The notes below the pieces were generated by a model. It ran no database searches. It was not told the DNA's origin and was given only the letters and a program-made list of their open reading frames with translations. Below, piece by piece: positions 21,830-32,284 of a stretch of DNA of 64,000 bases. This stretch comes from Bromus sterilis (taxonomy: Eukaryota; Streptophyta; Magnoliopsida; Poales; Poaceae), in contig OX465600.1 in assembly GCA_950022295.1 (NCBI GenBank), positions 204,195,782 through 204,259,781 on the forward strand, read 5' to 3'. The translations under genes were made by a program, and so were the position numbers. The first letter of the stretch is position 1. Each line of letters opens with the position of its first letter.

Positions 21830-23590
21830 CATATCCATCGGAGACATAGCCCTGCAGAAGAATTAGTTCTTCTTAACCACCCACAAACGAGCAGGTGACT
21901 GAGAAGAGGTGGAAGCACTTGTTGAAGCAATATCAAATCGAACAGGGTCATATTGCCTAGAGGGACCATCAAGTACACCATAAATGTAAGTCCTCTGCGA
22001 AGGGTTAGGATATGATTGAGCATATGCAATCTTATCATTGTTATCACGGTGACGGTAAGTATAGCGACCAGTGCGATAGTATTCCTTTTGAGGAACATTT
22101 AATTCGGGAACCAGTGAATCATTTCCCTCTTCGAGAGAATAGAAGTGTTTCGGTGGTACCAAAGACTTTCCCTGCATAGAATGGTTAGCAGGCAATTTCT
22201 CAACGAGTGACTTGCGCACCCAGATTTGTCTCTTATAGAAACCATTCTTTGGAGGGGCACCAATGTATTCGGACGAAACCTTTCCTTCCTGGTTCTTGAT
22301 GAGCTTGTAGTAAGAATCAAGTGATTCATCAACAATAGCCTTATCAATTTTGCAGTTATAACCTGAAAGATTAGCAATATCTATAGGCTTATCCTTTGCT
22401 AGGACCCATACAGTTTTTGGGTACTGCTCAAGTTCCCAGTAAGTGCCATCAGGGTTTAGCTTCCTTTCAAAGCAAACACCTTCATTCCTATTATTTCTGT
22501 GACGTAGTGCCTTCTTCAGGATATCACAAAGGTGTTGGTGTCCCTGGACACTTTTGAACAAACCTGTTTCAAACAAATCTTTCAACCTGAGGAGTTCCTC
22601 GGTAACAGCAGAGTTTTCCTCTTCTGAGGCATTAGTATCATCAATAATAATAGGAGCTTTCCCTTTAAAATCAGCTTTCCTCGTTCCAGACAAGTTAAGC
22701 AAGGTGAATCAGTTTTATGATTTGCTTCAGAACCTTGTTGATCCATGAGAGAGAGATTGATGCTTTCCAACTCTTCATGAGCCTCTTTCAGTTTTTTGAG
22801 AGCCATTTTCCTCTGAAGAAATTCATAGGTAAGCTTCTCATGACCAACTGAAAGAAGATCATGCCGAGAGGATAGTTCTTCAAACTTCTCCTTCAGAGCA
22901 GCATGCTCATTAGTTAAAGTTTGACCTTTCTCTATCTCATCGATCAACAGAGTTTCTGATTTCTTAATGGTTTTTCTTAGCGAATCAAGTTCATCTAGTT
23001 GGATTGAAGCAAGTTTAGCATAGCTTATCTTAGAATCACTGTCATATGAAGAACAATCAGAAGTATCATAGGTAACTTTGGATGAAGATACCTTTGCTTT
23101 GGCCATGAAGCAGTACGCAGGAGTTTCAATTTCACTGCTGTGGTTGGTGAAGAATGAGCTCGAAGCACCGGACGAAGCAAATGCCAATCCTACAACACCA
23201 TCAGACTCGGATCCAGATGGAGATCTTGAGCCTGATTCATTTTCGGATGCAGAGGCTTCTTCCTCAGAGTTCATCTTCTTTCCAAGATAGGCCTTGGCAC
23301 GATGAGAATTGCTTCGACGAGAAGAATGTGTCTTCGAAGAAGAACTCTCACGCTTCTTGGGATAATTCTTTTTCTTGTCATCATCTGAATCTTCTTTTCT
23401 CTTCTTGAAGTGGAATCGTGTCTCTTGGACTCATAGCTTCTGGAGGACCTGTGGGACTTGCTTGAAGAATCTTTGAGTGAATGCATTGATTTATTTCCAG
23501 TTTCCCACAGAGGACAGTCAGCAATGTAGTGGACTGGTTCCCTTCACTTGTAGCAGTAGTTGTCCTTCGATGGAGAGCTTCTTGAGTATG
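21830..23590 (-). pseudogene. gag: Sirevirus gag, C-terminal part
   Basis: Directly inside the Tat1 duplication the minus strand reads SYSRSSPSKDNYCYK, then a TGA, then REPVHYIADCPLW: a CCHC zinc knuckle whose second Cys codon has become TGA. A Ser/Arg/Lys-rich stretch follows (23271-23486). Next is an acidic and coiled-coil region at 22582-23274 (ASASENESGSRS, KLASIQLDELDSLRKTIKK, LKEAHEELESINLSLMD). A long segment at 21863-22702 precedes protease (LKDLFETGLFKSVQGHQHL, FYKRQIWVRKSLVEKLP). The long coiled-coil extension after the zinc knuckle is typical of Sirevirus Gag. The frame changes at least twice. Confidence 0.78.
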
Positions 23591-23595
23591 AACGG

Positions 23596-24041
23596 TGACG
23601 GGGATGTACCCCGGAAAATCCCATGGTCAGGGACCCTGGGTTAGTCATGAGAGGCACAGGTTGGACGATAAGCTCGTCGGCTAACAGGAGGATACGTTCC
23701 TGCTCGATAATATCTATTGGAGATGGCGATTACAGGGAAGCCGAGGCTAGAGCGCACGAGGCTAGGTTACAGATTGTGTATTGATTGATCTCGACGTCTC
23801 CCCTCCTAGCCCTTATATACTAGGCTAGGTCTCGGGGAGTCCATCCTGATTACAGATGAGGTTTCCTAACCATGATCTTGTTCCGTACGGCAAGTTTGCA
23901 CCTTCCTTATGACTCGCAGACTCCTACGTCGGTGCCACTAGTGGGCCAATGCTGGGCCCCGGCGGTATCATTGTGGGCCTTCTGTCTTCTGGTATAATGG
24001 GTAGGCTCATCCATAGGAGTCGTGGGGTCACCCCCTCGTCA
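23596..24041 (-). repeat. Tat1 3' LTR
   Basis: This 446-bp LTR starts (plus strand) TGACGGGGATGTACCCC and ends CACCCCCTCGTCA. It is the same length as the 5' LTR. A minus-strand TATA box (GTATATAAGG) lies at 23811-23821. The adjoining internal bases CAGGGGCTAC on the minus strand form the polypurine-type primer site. Confidence 0.93.
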
Positions 24042-24721
24042 GTAGCCCCTGAGTGCCTGGGGGACTCGAAGAGGCGCGCAGGTACTCGAATCCACTCTAG
24101 CATCGTTTTGATGTATGCACGGTTCAACCGCGGGTCGCTGGCAGTCTGGGGCCATGACAAAACCTGTTTCGAGGGATTCTAAGATGAAAGGGCCCAAGGT
24201 GTCGACTGATCGAGCCTTAGTGAATTGACTAGTGGAAAAAACCACAGTATCCCAAACAAACCCATGTCCCTCGACATGAGCTTGGAACACTGGTTTCTAG
24301 AAAAAGTCATGCCGCTACAGGTCTTACAGTGATCAATTGCAGCCAGTAAAGTTCGTAGCCTAGACGCGTCCGCCCGGATTTTTCTATCATGCATGCGCAT
24401 GGAAAAGGTTGGGAGTGAAATCGCTCTTCGGCAAGTCCCAGCCCGGCCGATCTTCTCAGCGGGGTCTTACCTACACGCTAAGCTTGCGTGGCATCTGGGC
24501 ACAGTGTATCGTGTTCCAGGAACATGTAATTTTATTGAGGCGCGGAGCCTAGTAGATAATGCACCCACTTGGAATAAACAATCAAGTGGGCGGTTTTAGC
24601 GGTCACTCGTGGAGCTTCTCCTAGTGCTCGGGTGTAGAGGGATATTTTCTCGGGAGGTCCTCGAGTGCTTGAGTATATAGAGTTTTGCGAGTAATCACTC
24701 AAATATCTCTTTTGTTCTCGG

Positions 24722-24950
24722 GGTGAGGGAGCACCCGATACTCCAGGACCGCTCGATCTGGCGAGTGCAGGTCTGCTCATCTTGCGTCATGGTGAGGGAG
24801 CACCCGAAACTCTCATGGGTGCGAGTGATCACTCGAGCACGTTTTTACTTCTGGGTGAGGGAGCACCCGAAACTCTCATGGGTGCGAGTAATCACTCGAT
24901 CACGTTTTTACTTCTGGGTGAGGGAGCATCCAAAAACTCTCATGGATAGA
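24722..24950. repeat. Minisatellite, unit about 63 bp, about 3.5 copies
   Basis: GGTGAGGGAGCACCCGA-type units start at 24722, 24791, 24854 and 24917. The spacings are 69, 63 and 63. The middle two units are almost identical. Confidence 0.9.
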
Positions 24951-25712
24951 TACGCTCCCGATGGGAGTTAGATATATTTGAAAATGTATTTAAACTATGA
25001 AAAAAACGGTGCTTGCAAGCTGCCTTTTCCGCTGATTGCCTCTTTAATTTACCTCTTGTTTGGTGAAGATAACTATCTCCTTGCTGGAGGACCGTCAAAA
25101 GATGCTCTGGCTGCTAACCGTCATGCTCTTGCTGGAGGATTGCCCTCGAGCAATCAGAGATGCCTTCTATCCAAAGTACTTTCAAATCTTTTGTACTAAG
25201 AATGATCTTCGGGCCCTTGTAATGCGAACTATGCTTGAGTCTTTGTAATGGAATCTGTCTTCGATTCCTTTGCAAACGAGAGTTGTCTTCGAGTCCTTGG
25301 CGATCGAAAGTTGTCTTCAAGTCCATTAGAACTTCGCTTTGTGGGTTCTATCGGGTGTGCGACAGCGCTCCCGATGGGAGTAGCCCCCGAGGCTACATTT
25401 GAGTCGAAGAGTCGAACGTAGGCTGAGATCTGTTTCCTTTGTCATTCTTCCATTATTTCCTGTCTTTTATTGGGTGCGCGGCAGCGCTCCAGATGGGAGT
25501 AGACCCCGAGTCTTTAGGTAATCGTTGGCGATTGGGTGAAGACTTAAATATTTGTCTGCGTCCCACGCTCCGTCCGTATTTCTTCGGAGTATAGGGTGTT
25601 CCATCTAGTTGTAGCCGTGTCTTTCCCTTTGATTCCGGACAGAGTTCAATGGGTGGCGCTTGTCGATGGGTTTTTTCTTGGTCCCTTTTGAGCTTTGGAC
25701 TGCATGAGCTAC

Positions 25713-26195
25713 GACGATGACTCTCGGGAGGAGATTTTGCAACCGAGCTCCCGAGTGCTTTTGAGAAAGATCGCGATTGCGACGATAGCGTCTCTTGGGG
25801 GGAATTTTTGTGCTCGAGCCCCCGAGTGCTTTTGTGAGAGGTCGCGATTGCGACGATAGCGTCTCTCGGGGGAGTCTTTGTGCTCTAGCCCCCAAGTGCT
25901 TTGGTAATAGATCGCGGTTGCGACGATAGCATCTCTCGGGGGGAGTTTTTGTGCTCTAGCCCCCGAGTGCTTTTGTGAGAGATCGCGATTGCGATGATAG
26001 CGTCTCTCGGGGGAGTCTTTGTGCTCGGGCCCCCGAGTGCTTTGGTAATACATCGCGATTGTGACGATAGCGTCTCTTGGGGGGAGTCTTTGTGCTCAAG
26101 CCCCCGAGTGCTTTGGAAATAGATCGCGATTGCGACGATAGCGTCTCTCGGGGGGAGTTTTTTTGCTCGAGCCCCCAAGTACTTTGTTGTGGTAG
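25713..26195. repeat. Minisatellite, unit 70-71 bp, seven copies
   Basis: The anchor GACGATAGC or a one-base variant occurs at 25713, 25781, 25852, 25922, 25993, 26063 and 26134. Each unit also carries CTCTCGGGGGGAG, GTGCTCGAGCCCCCGAGTGC and TCGCGATTGC. The inner CTCGAGCCCCCGAG part is nearly palindromic. Open frames across the array are repeat artefacts. Confidence 0.95.
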
Positions 26196-26265
26196 GATTT
26201 GGGAAACATCATTTTATTGCATCGAATGTTTACATGAGCTGCCAGATGAGCATGACTGGTGGAGA

Positions 26266-27479
26266 CTATGGGTAGAACAGGCGGAGGTTCGCTACGTTCC
26301 ATGGATTTCCCACGTCCTCGTCAGTCTTCGGGTTCTTCAGTCTATAGGCTCCTCCTCCTATGACTTCTGTGATTATGAACGGTCCTTCCCATTGGGGGGC
26401 GAGTTTGTGAACTTTCTCTTGTATGAGCGGTAGGACAAGGTCGCCTTTATTGAAGGTTCTGGTGCGCAGGCGATTACTTTGGTAAGTGCGCAGTTTGTCC
26501 TGGTATCCCTCTGACTTTGCTAGGGCTGTGTCCCTTGCTTCGTCTGCTGTGTCTTTGTCATCTTGCAGTGCTTCTTCTGCTTCCTCTTCTTCGTACCCTG
26601 AGATCCGGGGTGCCCCAAATTTCAGGTCATGTGGTAGCACTGCCTCCGACCCGTACACCATAAAGAAAGGTGTGTACTGGGTTGTAGTATTCGGGGTGGT
26701 GCGTAGGCTCCATAGTACGGCAGGGAGCTCTTCTACCCAGTTGCCCGCGACCTGCTCGGGTGGTGCGAGGAGCCGCTTTTTGAGTCCTCCGCATACTAGG
26801 CCGTTTTCTTTTTCCACCTGGCCGTTGGATTGTGGGTGTGCGACTGATGCATAGTTGATTTTGATGCCCACTTCTTCGCAGAAGTTCTGGAATTCTGCTG
26901 CTGTGAAGTTTGTGCCATTGTCCGTGATGATGTTGTGTGGCACCCGAACCTGAAGATGATTGATTTGATGAAGTTCACTGCCGTGAGGGCTGTGGAGCTG
27001 GTGATGGGCACTGCTTGGATCCATTTCGTGAACTTGTCGACTGCTACTAGCAAGTGAGTTCTTCCTCCCTTTGATGATTTCTTCAGTGGGCCCACCATAT
27101 CGAGTCCCCAGGTGGCGAAGGGCCATGATAGTGGTATGGTCTTGAGTTCTGAGGCTGTGGCGTGTGCCCTGCTGGCGAATTTTTTACAAGCGATGCAGCA
27201 TCGTATGATGTCTTCTGCGTTTTTCATTGCAGTGGGCCAGTAGAACCCTGCTAGGAACGCTTTAGATACGAGCGCTCGGCTGCTCGCGTGGTGCCCGCAG
27301 GTGCCCTCGTGGATTTCGAGTAGTAGGGATTTGCCGTCTTCTTCATCGATGCACTTCTGGAGTATCTGGGTGATGCTTCGCTTGTATAACTGTCTGTTGA
27401 TGACTGTGAATTCCTTGGATCGGCGGCTGATGTGTCTTGCTTCTGAGACATATTGCGGTAGTGTGCTGTCGATTAGCAA
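26266..27479 (-). pseudogene. pol: Tat1 integrase
   Basis: At 27479-26796 the minus strand holds the zinc-binding region (LLLEIHEGTCGHH and CCIACKKFA) and the first catalytic Asp (WGLDMVGPLKK), ending near IIFRFG. After a one-frame change the reading continues at 27126-26266 with IITDNGTNF (second Asp), NGQVEKENG (catalytic Glu), LWSLRTTPNTTT and a C-terminal KLAPQWEGPFII block. Integrase joins element ends to the target, here leaving 5-bp duplications. The frameshift near 26950 splits it. The C-terminus ends NVANLRLFYP, with no chromodomain, as expected for Tat. Confidence 0.85.
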
Positions 27480-27647
27480 TCGGAGGAATGGTCATGTCCA
27501 TGCTGGTCCTTCAAGTGCTGTTGAATCCGTAGGTTCGACCTCTTGGCTCATGTTGCCTTCAAATGGACTTGCTGATGCCACTTGTGCTGGCTCTGTGGTG
27601 TCGTCATCTATAGCTTCCTCTGGTGCTGCTGGTTTCTCCTTGATGAA

Positions 27648-28130
27648 TCACTGGCTAATGCTTTCAAGGAAGACACCGGGTGGTACTGGTCCTCGAGTCG
27701 AGACGATCTTTGCGAGTTCGTCGGCTTCTGTGTTGTTTGCTCTGGGGATATAATTGAGCTCGCAGCCGTCGAAACTTCCTTCGAGTGCGTTGTAGAGCTT
27801 TTGATAGGCCGCCATGTTGTCGGCTACTGCATTGCAGGCTTTCATCGCCTGCTGGACGACGAGGTTGGAGTCTCTATAGATTACGAGGCGAGTGGCACCG
27901 CATGTTTTGGCCATACGCATGCCATAGAGCAGTGCCTCGTATTCGGCTTCGTTGTTGGAGGCGTGGCTGAAGTTGATCTGGAGGGTGTATTTGAGTTTCG
28001 TTCCTTTGGGGGAGACCAGAACGACTCCTACTCCGGTCCCTTGCTGTCTTTTGGACCCGTCGAAGAACATTGTCCATGAGTTCGACAAGTTTGGGGGGCC
28101 TGGTGTCTGGACCACCCTCCACTCGACCAA
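27648..28130 (-). pseudogene. pol: Tat1 second (archaeal-type) RNase H
   Basis: The frame opens with MVEWRVVQTPG and contains FFDGSKRQQGTGVGVVLVSP, then NNEAEYEALLYGM, VIYRDSNLVVQQ, and IPRANNTEADELA. These give the D-E-D-type RNase H active-site residues. A domain of this kind placed between the ordinary RNase H and integrase is diagnostic for the Tat lineage. It is intact across the domain but ends at a stop (27648-27650) before integrase, so the polyprotein is interrupted. Confidence 0.83.
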
Positions 28131-28263
28131 AAAATCTGGGAGTACTTGGGCCTTGATTGCTGTCGGGTGCTTGAATTGTAGGTCCCGCGGACTGAGCTCA
28201 ATGTTCCACTCGGCGACTCGTCCAGTCGCTCAGGGGTTGTTGAGAATGTCTGCGAGTGGTGCG

Positions 28264-29370
28264 CTACTCACGATTGTGATGTGGTGCTCGTCGAAATAGT
28301 GCGACACCTTTCTTGAGGTCGTGATGATGGCCAGTAGTAGCTTTTGGTAGTGCGGGTACCGCTGCTGGGATTTTTTTCAAGAGCATGCTGAGGTAGTAGA
28401 TCGGCCTCTGTACGCTCTGGATCTTGCCTTCCTCTGTGCGCTCGATGAAGAGTACTGTGCTTACCATGCTGTTGCGTGCTGCTACGTAGAGGTATAATTG
28501 TTCCTTTTCTTTGGGTACCGCCAGGGTCGGTGGGGTCGACATTTTATTCTTCAGGTCCGCGAATGCTTTGCGGGCTTCTTCATTCCACTCAAATTTCTCT
28601 CCTTTTCTCAGCAACTGGTAGAATGGCAATGTGCGCTCTCCCAATCTGCTGATGAAACGACTCAGGGCTGCGAGTCTTCCGGTGAGTTGTTGCACGCCTG
28701 TGATGTTGGTTGGTTCCTGCATCCTGGCGATTGCTTGAACTTTCTCGGGGTTCGCTTCGATTACTCGAGCAGAGACCATGTACCCGAGCAACTTCCCGGG
28801 TGGGACGCCAAACGCGCACTTATTCGGGTTGAGTTTGAGTCTGTATTTGTTGAGTGCTGCGAAGGTCTCGCGCAGGTCGTCGAGTAGTGTGTTTGCGCTG
28901 TAGGTTTTGATGACAATGTCATCCACGTAGACCTGTACCTTTCTTCCGATTTACTATTTTAAGCACGCTTGCATCATTCGCTGGTATGTAGCACCTGCGT
29001 TCTTGAGTCCGAAAGGCATTGTCCTGTAGAAGAATACGTCGTAAGGGGCGATGAATGACGTATGCTCTTTTTCTTCTTCCTTCATCCTGATCTGATTATA
29101 TCTTGAGTAAGCGTCGAGGAACGATAGTAGATCGCATCCTGCTGTCGAGTCGATTATCTGGTCGATTCTTGGCAGGGGAAAGTGATCCTTTGGGCAGTGT
29201 TTGTTGATTGGACCGTAGTCGACGCATATTCGAAGTACGTCCGTGTCTTTCTTGGGGATCAGCACAGGGTTGGCGACCCAAGTGGCTTTCTTCGTCTCTC
29301 GAATGAATTGGGCATCGAGTAGTCGGTTGACTTCCTCCCCGATTCCTCTGCGTTTGGGTTCTGAGAATCT
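28264..29370 (-). pseudogene. pol: Tat1 reverse transcriptase and first RNase H
   Basis: The N-terminal half (29265-28954) reads VLIPKKDTDVLRICVDYGPI, FPLPRIDQIIDSTAG, LSFLDAYSRYNQIRM and MPFGLKNAGATYQRMM. Two adjacent stops (TAG 28956-28954, TAA 28953-28951) follow. Then comes VYVDDIVIKTYSANTLLDDL, the catalytic YVDD, and KLNPNKCAFGVPPGKLLGYMV. RNase H follows with LYLYVAARNSMVSTVL and is lost to a frame change near 28320. The usual Gly before YNQI is Arg here. Reverse transcriptase copies element RNA to DNA; RNase H degrades the RNA strand. Confidence 0.87.
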
Positions 29371-31304
29371 TCATAGCGCCTGCTTCACTGGCTTGGTGTT
29401 TGGCTTGATGCGCAGCGCGTGCTCTGCGAACTCGCGCGGTACTCCTGGCATGTCGGCTGGGCACCAGTCAAAGATTTCCCATTCTTCGCGGAGGAAAGTG
29501 ATGAGGGCCGTCGCTTGCTCTTCCGGGTGGTGGGAGTACACGCGGTCTGTTTTTTCTGGGTCTGTCGGGTGTACTTGGTGGGTGACCGTGTCGCTGTCGA
29601 TCTTGAAGTCCCATCCATAATCTTTTGACTCGCTTCGGCTTGCTAGACGAAAGATACTCTTGTCTGTCGCCATGGCTATTTCTGTGAGTTCTTGCTCGGC
29701 TCCGAAGGTGTCAGAGACTTTGTGGAAATCGCGGTCACATTTGTCTGACTTGACGAAGCTCCCATTGACTGTGATGACGCCCTCGGATCCTGGCATCTTG
29801 AGTTTAAGGTAGGCGTAGTGCGGAATCGCCATGAATTTTGCGAATGCTGGACGCCCCAATATGGCGTGGTACTGTGATTGCCAATCGAGTACTTCGAACT
29901 CGAGGGTGGTACTTGAGAAATTGCGTCTGTTGCCGAAGACGACTTCGAGCTCGATTAATCCAAGGGAAGTAGCTGCTTCTCCTGGGACTACTCCGTATAA
30001 CACGGTGCTTGATTTCTTCCATACTGATCGAGGGATCAACATCTTGCACAGGGTGCTGACGAAGATTATGTTCATCTTGCTGCCTCCGTCCATGAAGATT
30101 TTGTCCACGTCGTACCCTCCGATTTGAGCGTCGAGGACCAGGGGCGCGTGCCCCGGCCTTGGGACTGCAGGCGGTTGGTCGCTCTGGTAGAACGTGATGC
30201 TAGTTTCTGCGTCGTGTAGCTGATAGACTTTGACTGCGTTAATATTCTCAGCTGCTCTAGCCTGAAGGCTGTAGGCGTCCTGTTGGGCTTGCGATACCTT
30301 GCCTTCTTGGATCGTGTACACCTGTCCTTGAGTGGACGACTGCTCGGCTCGTCGGGCGCGCTTGGCTTCTTTCTGTTTTTCCTCCTTGAGGCTGTCGGCG
30401 AGTTCATTGAATAGGCGGCAGTCTCCCAGAGTGTGGCTCGATCTGATGTTTCCCCAGTTGTCTTCGAAGCAGTGGATCGTGCATGGTCCTTCTAGCTGTT
30501 CCCTGACCGTGAGCTTGCCAGACCCGGCGTGCCATTTCCTCCTTGGGATTCGTAAGAATAGCGCGTGGTCCGCTGGGTGGCGAATTCATCTGGACATCGA
30601 TCTGGGTCGACTTCGATCCCTGCACTTTGATTCCTGCACTTAGATTCTGGGTCGTCGATCTCGGTCGACTCGTGGGTCGACTTCGATCCCTACACTTAGA
30701 TTCTGGTTCCTTATGAGATTGGCGAATTCATCTGGACTTCGATCTGGGTTGTAGTATTCGCCGGTCCGAGTCTCGGAGTCGCTATCCTGGAAGGTGGTGG
30801 CTGTCCGCGCGGCGGCGGGTCGTCGAGTGGTTGGTGATCGTGCGGCTGTATAGTTCGACTCGTCGGGTGGAATCGCTCCGTAGGATCCTTGTGCCTTCCT
30901 TCTGGGTCATCGATTTCTTCCTTGTTGGCGATGGTCTTGGCGGTCGCTGATCTCGAGCTCGGAGTCAATGTTTTGTTGTGGTGGCGGTGGGTCGTTGAGT
31001 GGCCGGCAGGTCCTCTTCTTCATGTTGTAGTTCGTCGATCGGGGTCTCCGTGTAGAACCCTCGCGCCTTTCTTTTGGACCGTCGAGTTCTCCTTCGCTGG
31101 CGGTGGGCTCGGTTGCCTCCATAGTATTGGTCTTGGCACGGCTGCTGGCCGAGCGATCTTGTCGGGGCGGCAGAGATGTTCGCCGTGATCTTGAGTTCCT
31201 CGGGTAGATTGCATCTGGTTCTTTCCCTTGAGTTACGGCTTGCTGGAGACGGAACCGCCGAGATCGTAATTCCAACCTGTGTAGTTCCCACAGACGGCGC
31301 CAAT
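29371..31304 (-). pseudogene. gag: Tat1 gag and protease region
   Basis: The frame enters from the LTR (TTQVGITISAVP near 31280) and is Arg/Gln-rich to about 30620, with frame changes. A Cys/His cluster then appears (GPCTIHCFEDNWGN and SHTLGDCRLFNELA, 30500-30400), probably an unusual zinc knuckle. At 30321-29371 the reading is open: DAYSLQARAAENINAVKVYQ, then protease with LVLDAQIGGYDVDKIFMDGG (D-G-G active site in the Tat style) and YHAILGRPAFAKFMAIPHY, and the linker to reverse transcriptase. A recognisable Gag core is absent. A local duplication with GCGAATTCATCTGGACWTCG and TTCGATCCCTRCACTT blocks lies at 30580-30760. Confidence 0.75.
31287..31302 (-). other. Tat1 primer-binding site
   Basis: Two bases inside the 5' LTR the minus strand reads TGGCGCCGTCTGTGGG, a typical plant Gypsy tRNA primer-binding site. 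The tRNA species is not assigned. Confidence 0.75.
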
Positions 31305-31750
31305 TGACGGGGATGTACCCTGGCAAATCCCCTGGTCAGGGACCCTAGCTTAGTCATGAGAGGCACAAGTTGCATGATAAGCTCGTCGGCTAACAGGAGG
31401 ATACGTTCCTGCTCGATATTATTGATTGGAGATGGCGATTACAGGGAAGCCGTGGCTAGGGCACACGAGGCTAGGTTACAGATTGTGTATTGCTTGATCT
31501 CGACGTCTCCCATCCTAGCCCTTATATACTAGGCTAGGTCTCGGGGAGTCCGTCCTGATTATAGATGAGGTTTCCTAACCATGATCTTGTTCCATACGGA
31601 AATTTTGCACCTTCCTTATGACTCGCGGACTCCTACGTCGGTGCCACTAGTGGGCCAAGGCTGGGCCCAGGCGGTATCTTTGTGGGCCTTCTATTTTCTG
31701 GTACACCGGGTAGGCTCATCCATAGGAGTCGTCGGTTCACCCCCTCGTCA
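31305..31750 (-). repeat. Tat1 5' LTR
   Basis: This 446-bp copy matches the 3' LTR end to end. A TATA box on the minus strand lies at 31521-31530 (AGTATATAAG). Its transcription points left, away from the Tat2 5' LTR that starts 534 bp to the right. Confidence 0.93.
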
Positions 31751-31755
31751 AACGG

Positions 31756-32284
31756 TGAGATGAGTAACTTGAGTTCCTTGACGAGTAGTTCTTCTTCGGT
31801 GAAGAAAAACCTTTTCTCTGGAAGCGGTTGAATCTTCTCATGATCAAAGCCAAATATTTCCCAATGCTTGCAGGATCATCTGATTCAACACCGGAAGCAG
31901 AACTAACTTCAGGTGAGGAGTAATGTGAAGCTTTTTCTTTTATAGCATGAGATCTTCTTCGAGAGCTGTTTATGTCGCGTTTCTCATCTTCTTCCATTTC
32001 AAAAGTAGTGAGTCTCTCAAGGATATCAGCGGCAACAATATTTCTGAAATCAGTTCTTTCCTTGATCATCAGCACAATGTGATCAAAAGAATCATCCAAT
32101 GAGCACAGCAACGTTCTTAGAACCGAGTGAGGAGTGATGTCATCAGCACGGAGGGAAATCAGCTCATTTGCGAGAGCAGTGAGTCTGCTATAAATGGAGT
32201 AGACTTTCTCTCCCTCATTTCTCTTGAATTGATAGAATTTGCTTCGGAGAGTGTCAATTCTGGCATCTTTCTGAGTGGATACTC
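31756..32284 (-). pseudogene. gag: Sirevirus gag, central part (UBN2-type)
   Basis: The minus strand reads IDTLRSKFYQFKRNEGEKVY, then LTALANELISLR, then LCSLDDSFDHIVLMIKER, then LERLTTFEMEEDEKRD, and an Arg/Ser-rich tail ending SSRNSSYSSHR at the Tat1 site. This is the UBN2/gag-polypeptide core of Copia elements, where the capsid-like part resides. The N-terminal part is cut off at 32284 by the Tat2 LTR. The zinc knuckle lies on the far side of Tat1 (about 23550). Confidence 0.82.

Larger units (their letters stand above)
24042..26265 (-). other. Tat1 3' non-coding region
   Basis: This stretch lies between the integrase end and the 3' LTR and has no recognisable coding content. It holds two minisatellites (24722-24950 and 25713-26195). 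Repeated phrases such as GACAGCGCTCCCGATGGGAG (near 25361 and, changed, near 25480) and TTGTCTTCGAGTCC (near 25273 and 25310) also occur. Long 3' non-coding zones with tandem repeats are common in Tat-lineage elements. Confidence 0.7.
23596..31750 (-). mobile_element. Complete Tat-lineage Ty3/gypsy element (Tat1), minus strand
   Basis: An 8155-bp element has two 446-bp LTRs (23596-24041 and 31305-31750). Termini are TGACGAGG and CCCCGTCA in its own orientation, and a 5-bp duplication flanks it. In transcription order the internal part holds gag, protease, reverse transcriptase, RNase H, a second RNase H, integrase and a long 3' non-coding zone with two minisatellites. The extra archaeal-type RNase H between RNase H and integrase marks the Tat lineage (Retand, RIRE2, Grande, Cinful). 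The LTRs differ at several positions per 40 bases in places, so it is older than the Tekay element. Multiple stops make it non-autonomous. Confidence 0.92.
23591..31755. other. Target-site duplication of Tat1 (aacgg)
   Basis: The 5 bases aacgg at 23591-23595 and at 31751-31755 flank Tat1 exactly. Removing Tat1 and one copy restores the Sirevirus gag frame (SSHR followed by SYSRSS on the minus strand), which proves the nesting. Confidence 0.97.
10207..32284 (-). mobile_element. Sirevirus-type Ty1/copia element, minus strand, heavily nested
   Basis: Reading the minus strand from high to low coordinates gives gag (31756-32284, then 23590-21830), protease, integrase, reverse transcriptase and RNase H (21821-18577), a non-coding leader-like region, and a third long ORF (17574-15133). 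The Copia domain order plus an extra ORF downstream of pol is the hallmark of the Sirevirus/SIRE1 lineage; in Triticeae the known member group includes Maximus, but that name is not verified here. Interruptions are Tat1 (23596-31750), LTR copy B (11370-15132) and, at its gag end, Tat2 from 32285. The 5' LTR and gag N-terminus are not found. 10217-11369 is the likely 3' LTR. Confidence 0.82.

Noticed and set aside
25605..26178. Repetitive minus-strand frames that look like a repeat protein
   Set aside because: They are translations of the 70-71-bp minisatellite, which is not a multiple of three in every unit. The frame is kept only by overlap.
25713..26195. Regular repeats as a CRISPR array
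   Set aside because: Units are contiguous tandem copies without unique spacers, in a plant retrotransposon.
18577..32284. Assignment of the Copia element to a named family such as Maximus
   Set aside because: Sirevirus lineage is clear from domains and the third ORF, but a family name needs an LTR comparison that cannot be made here.
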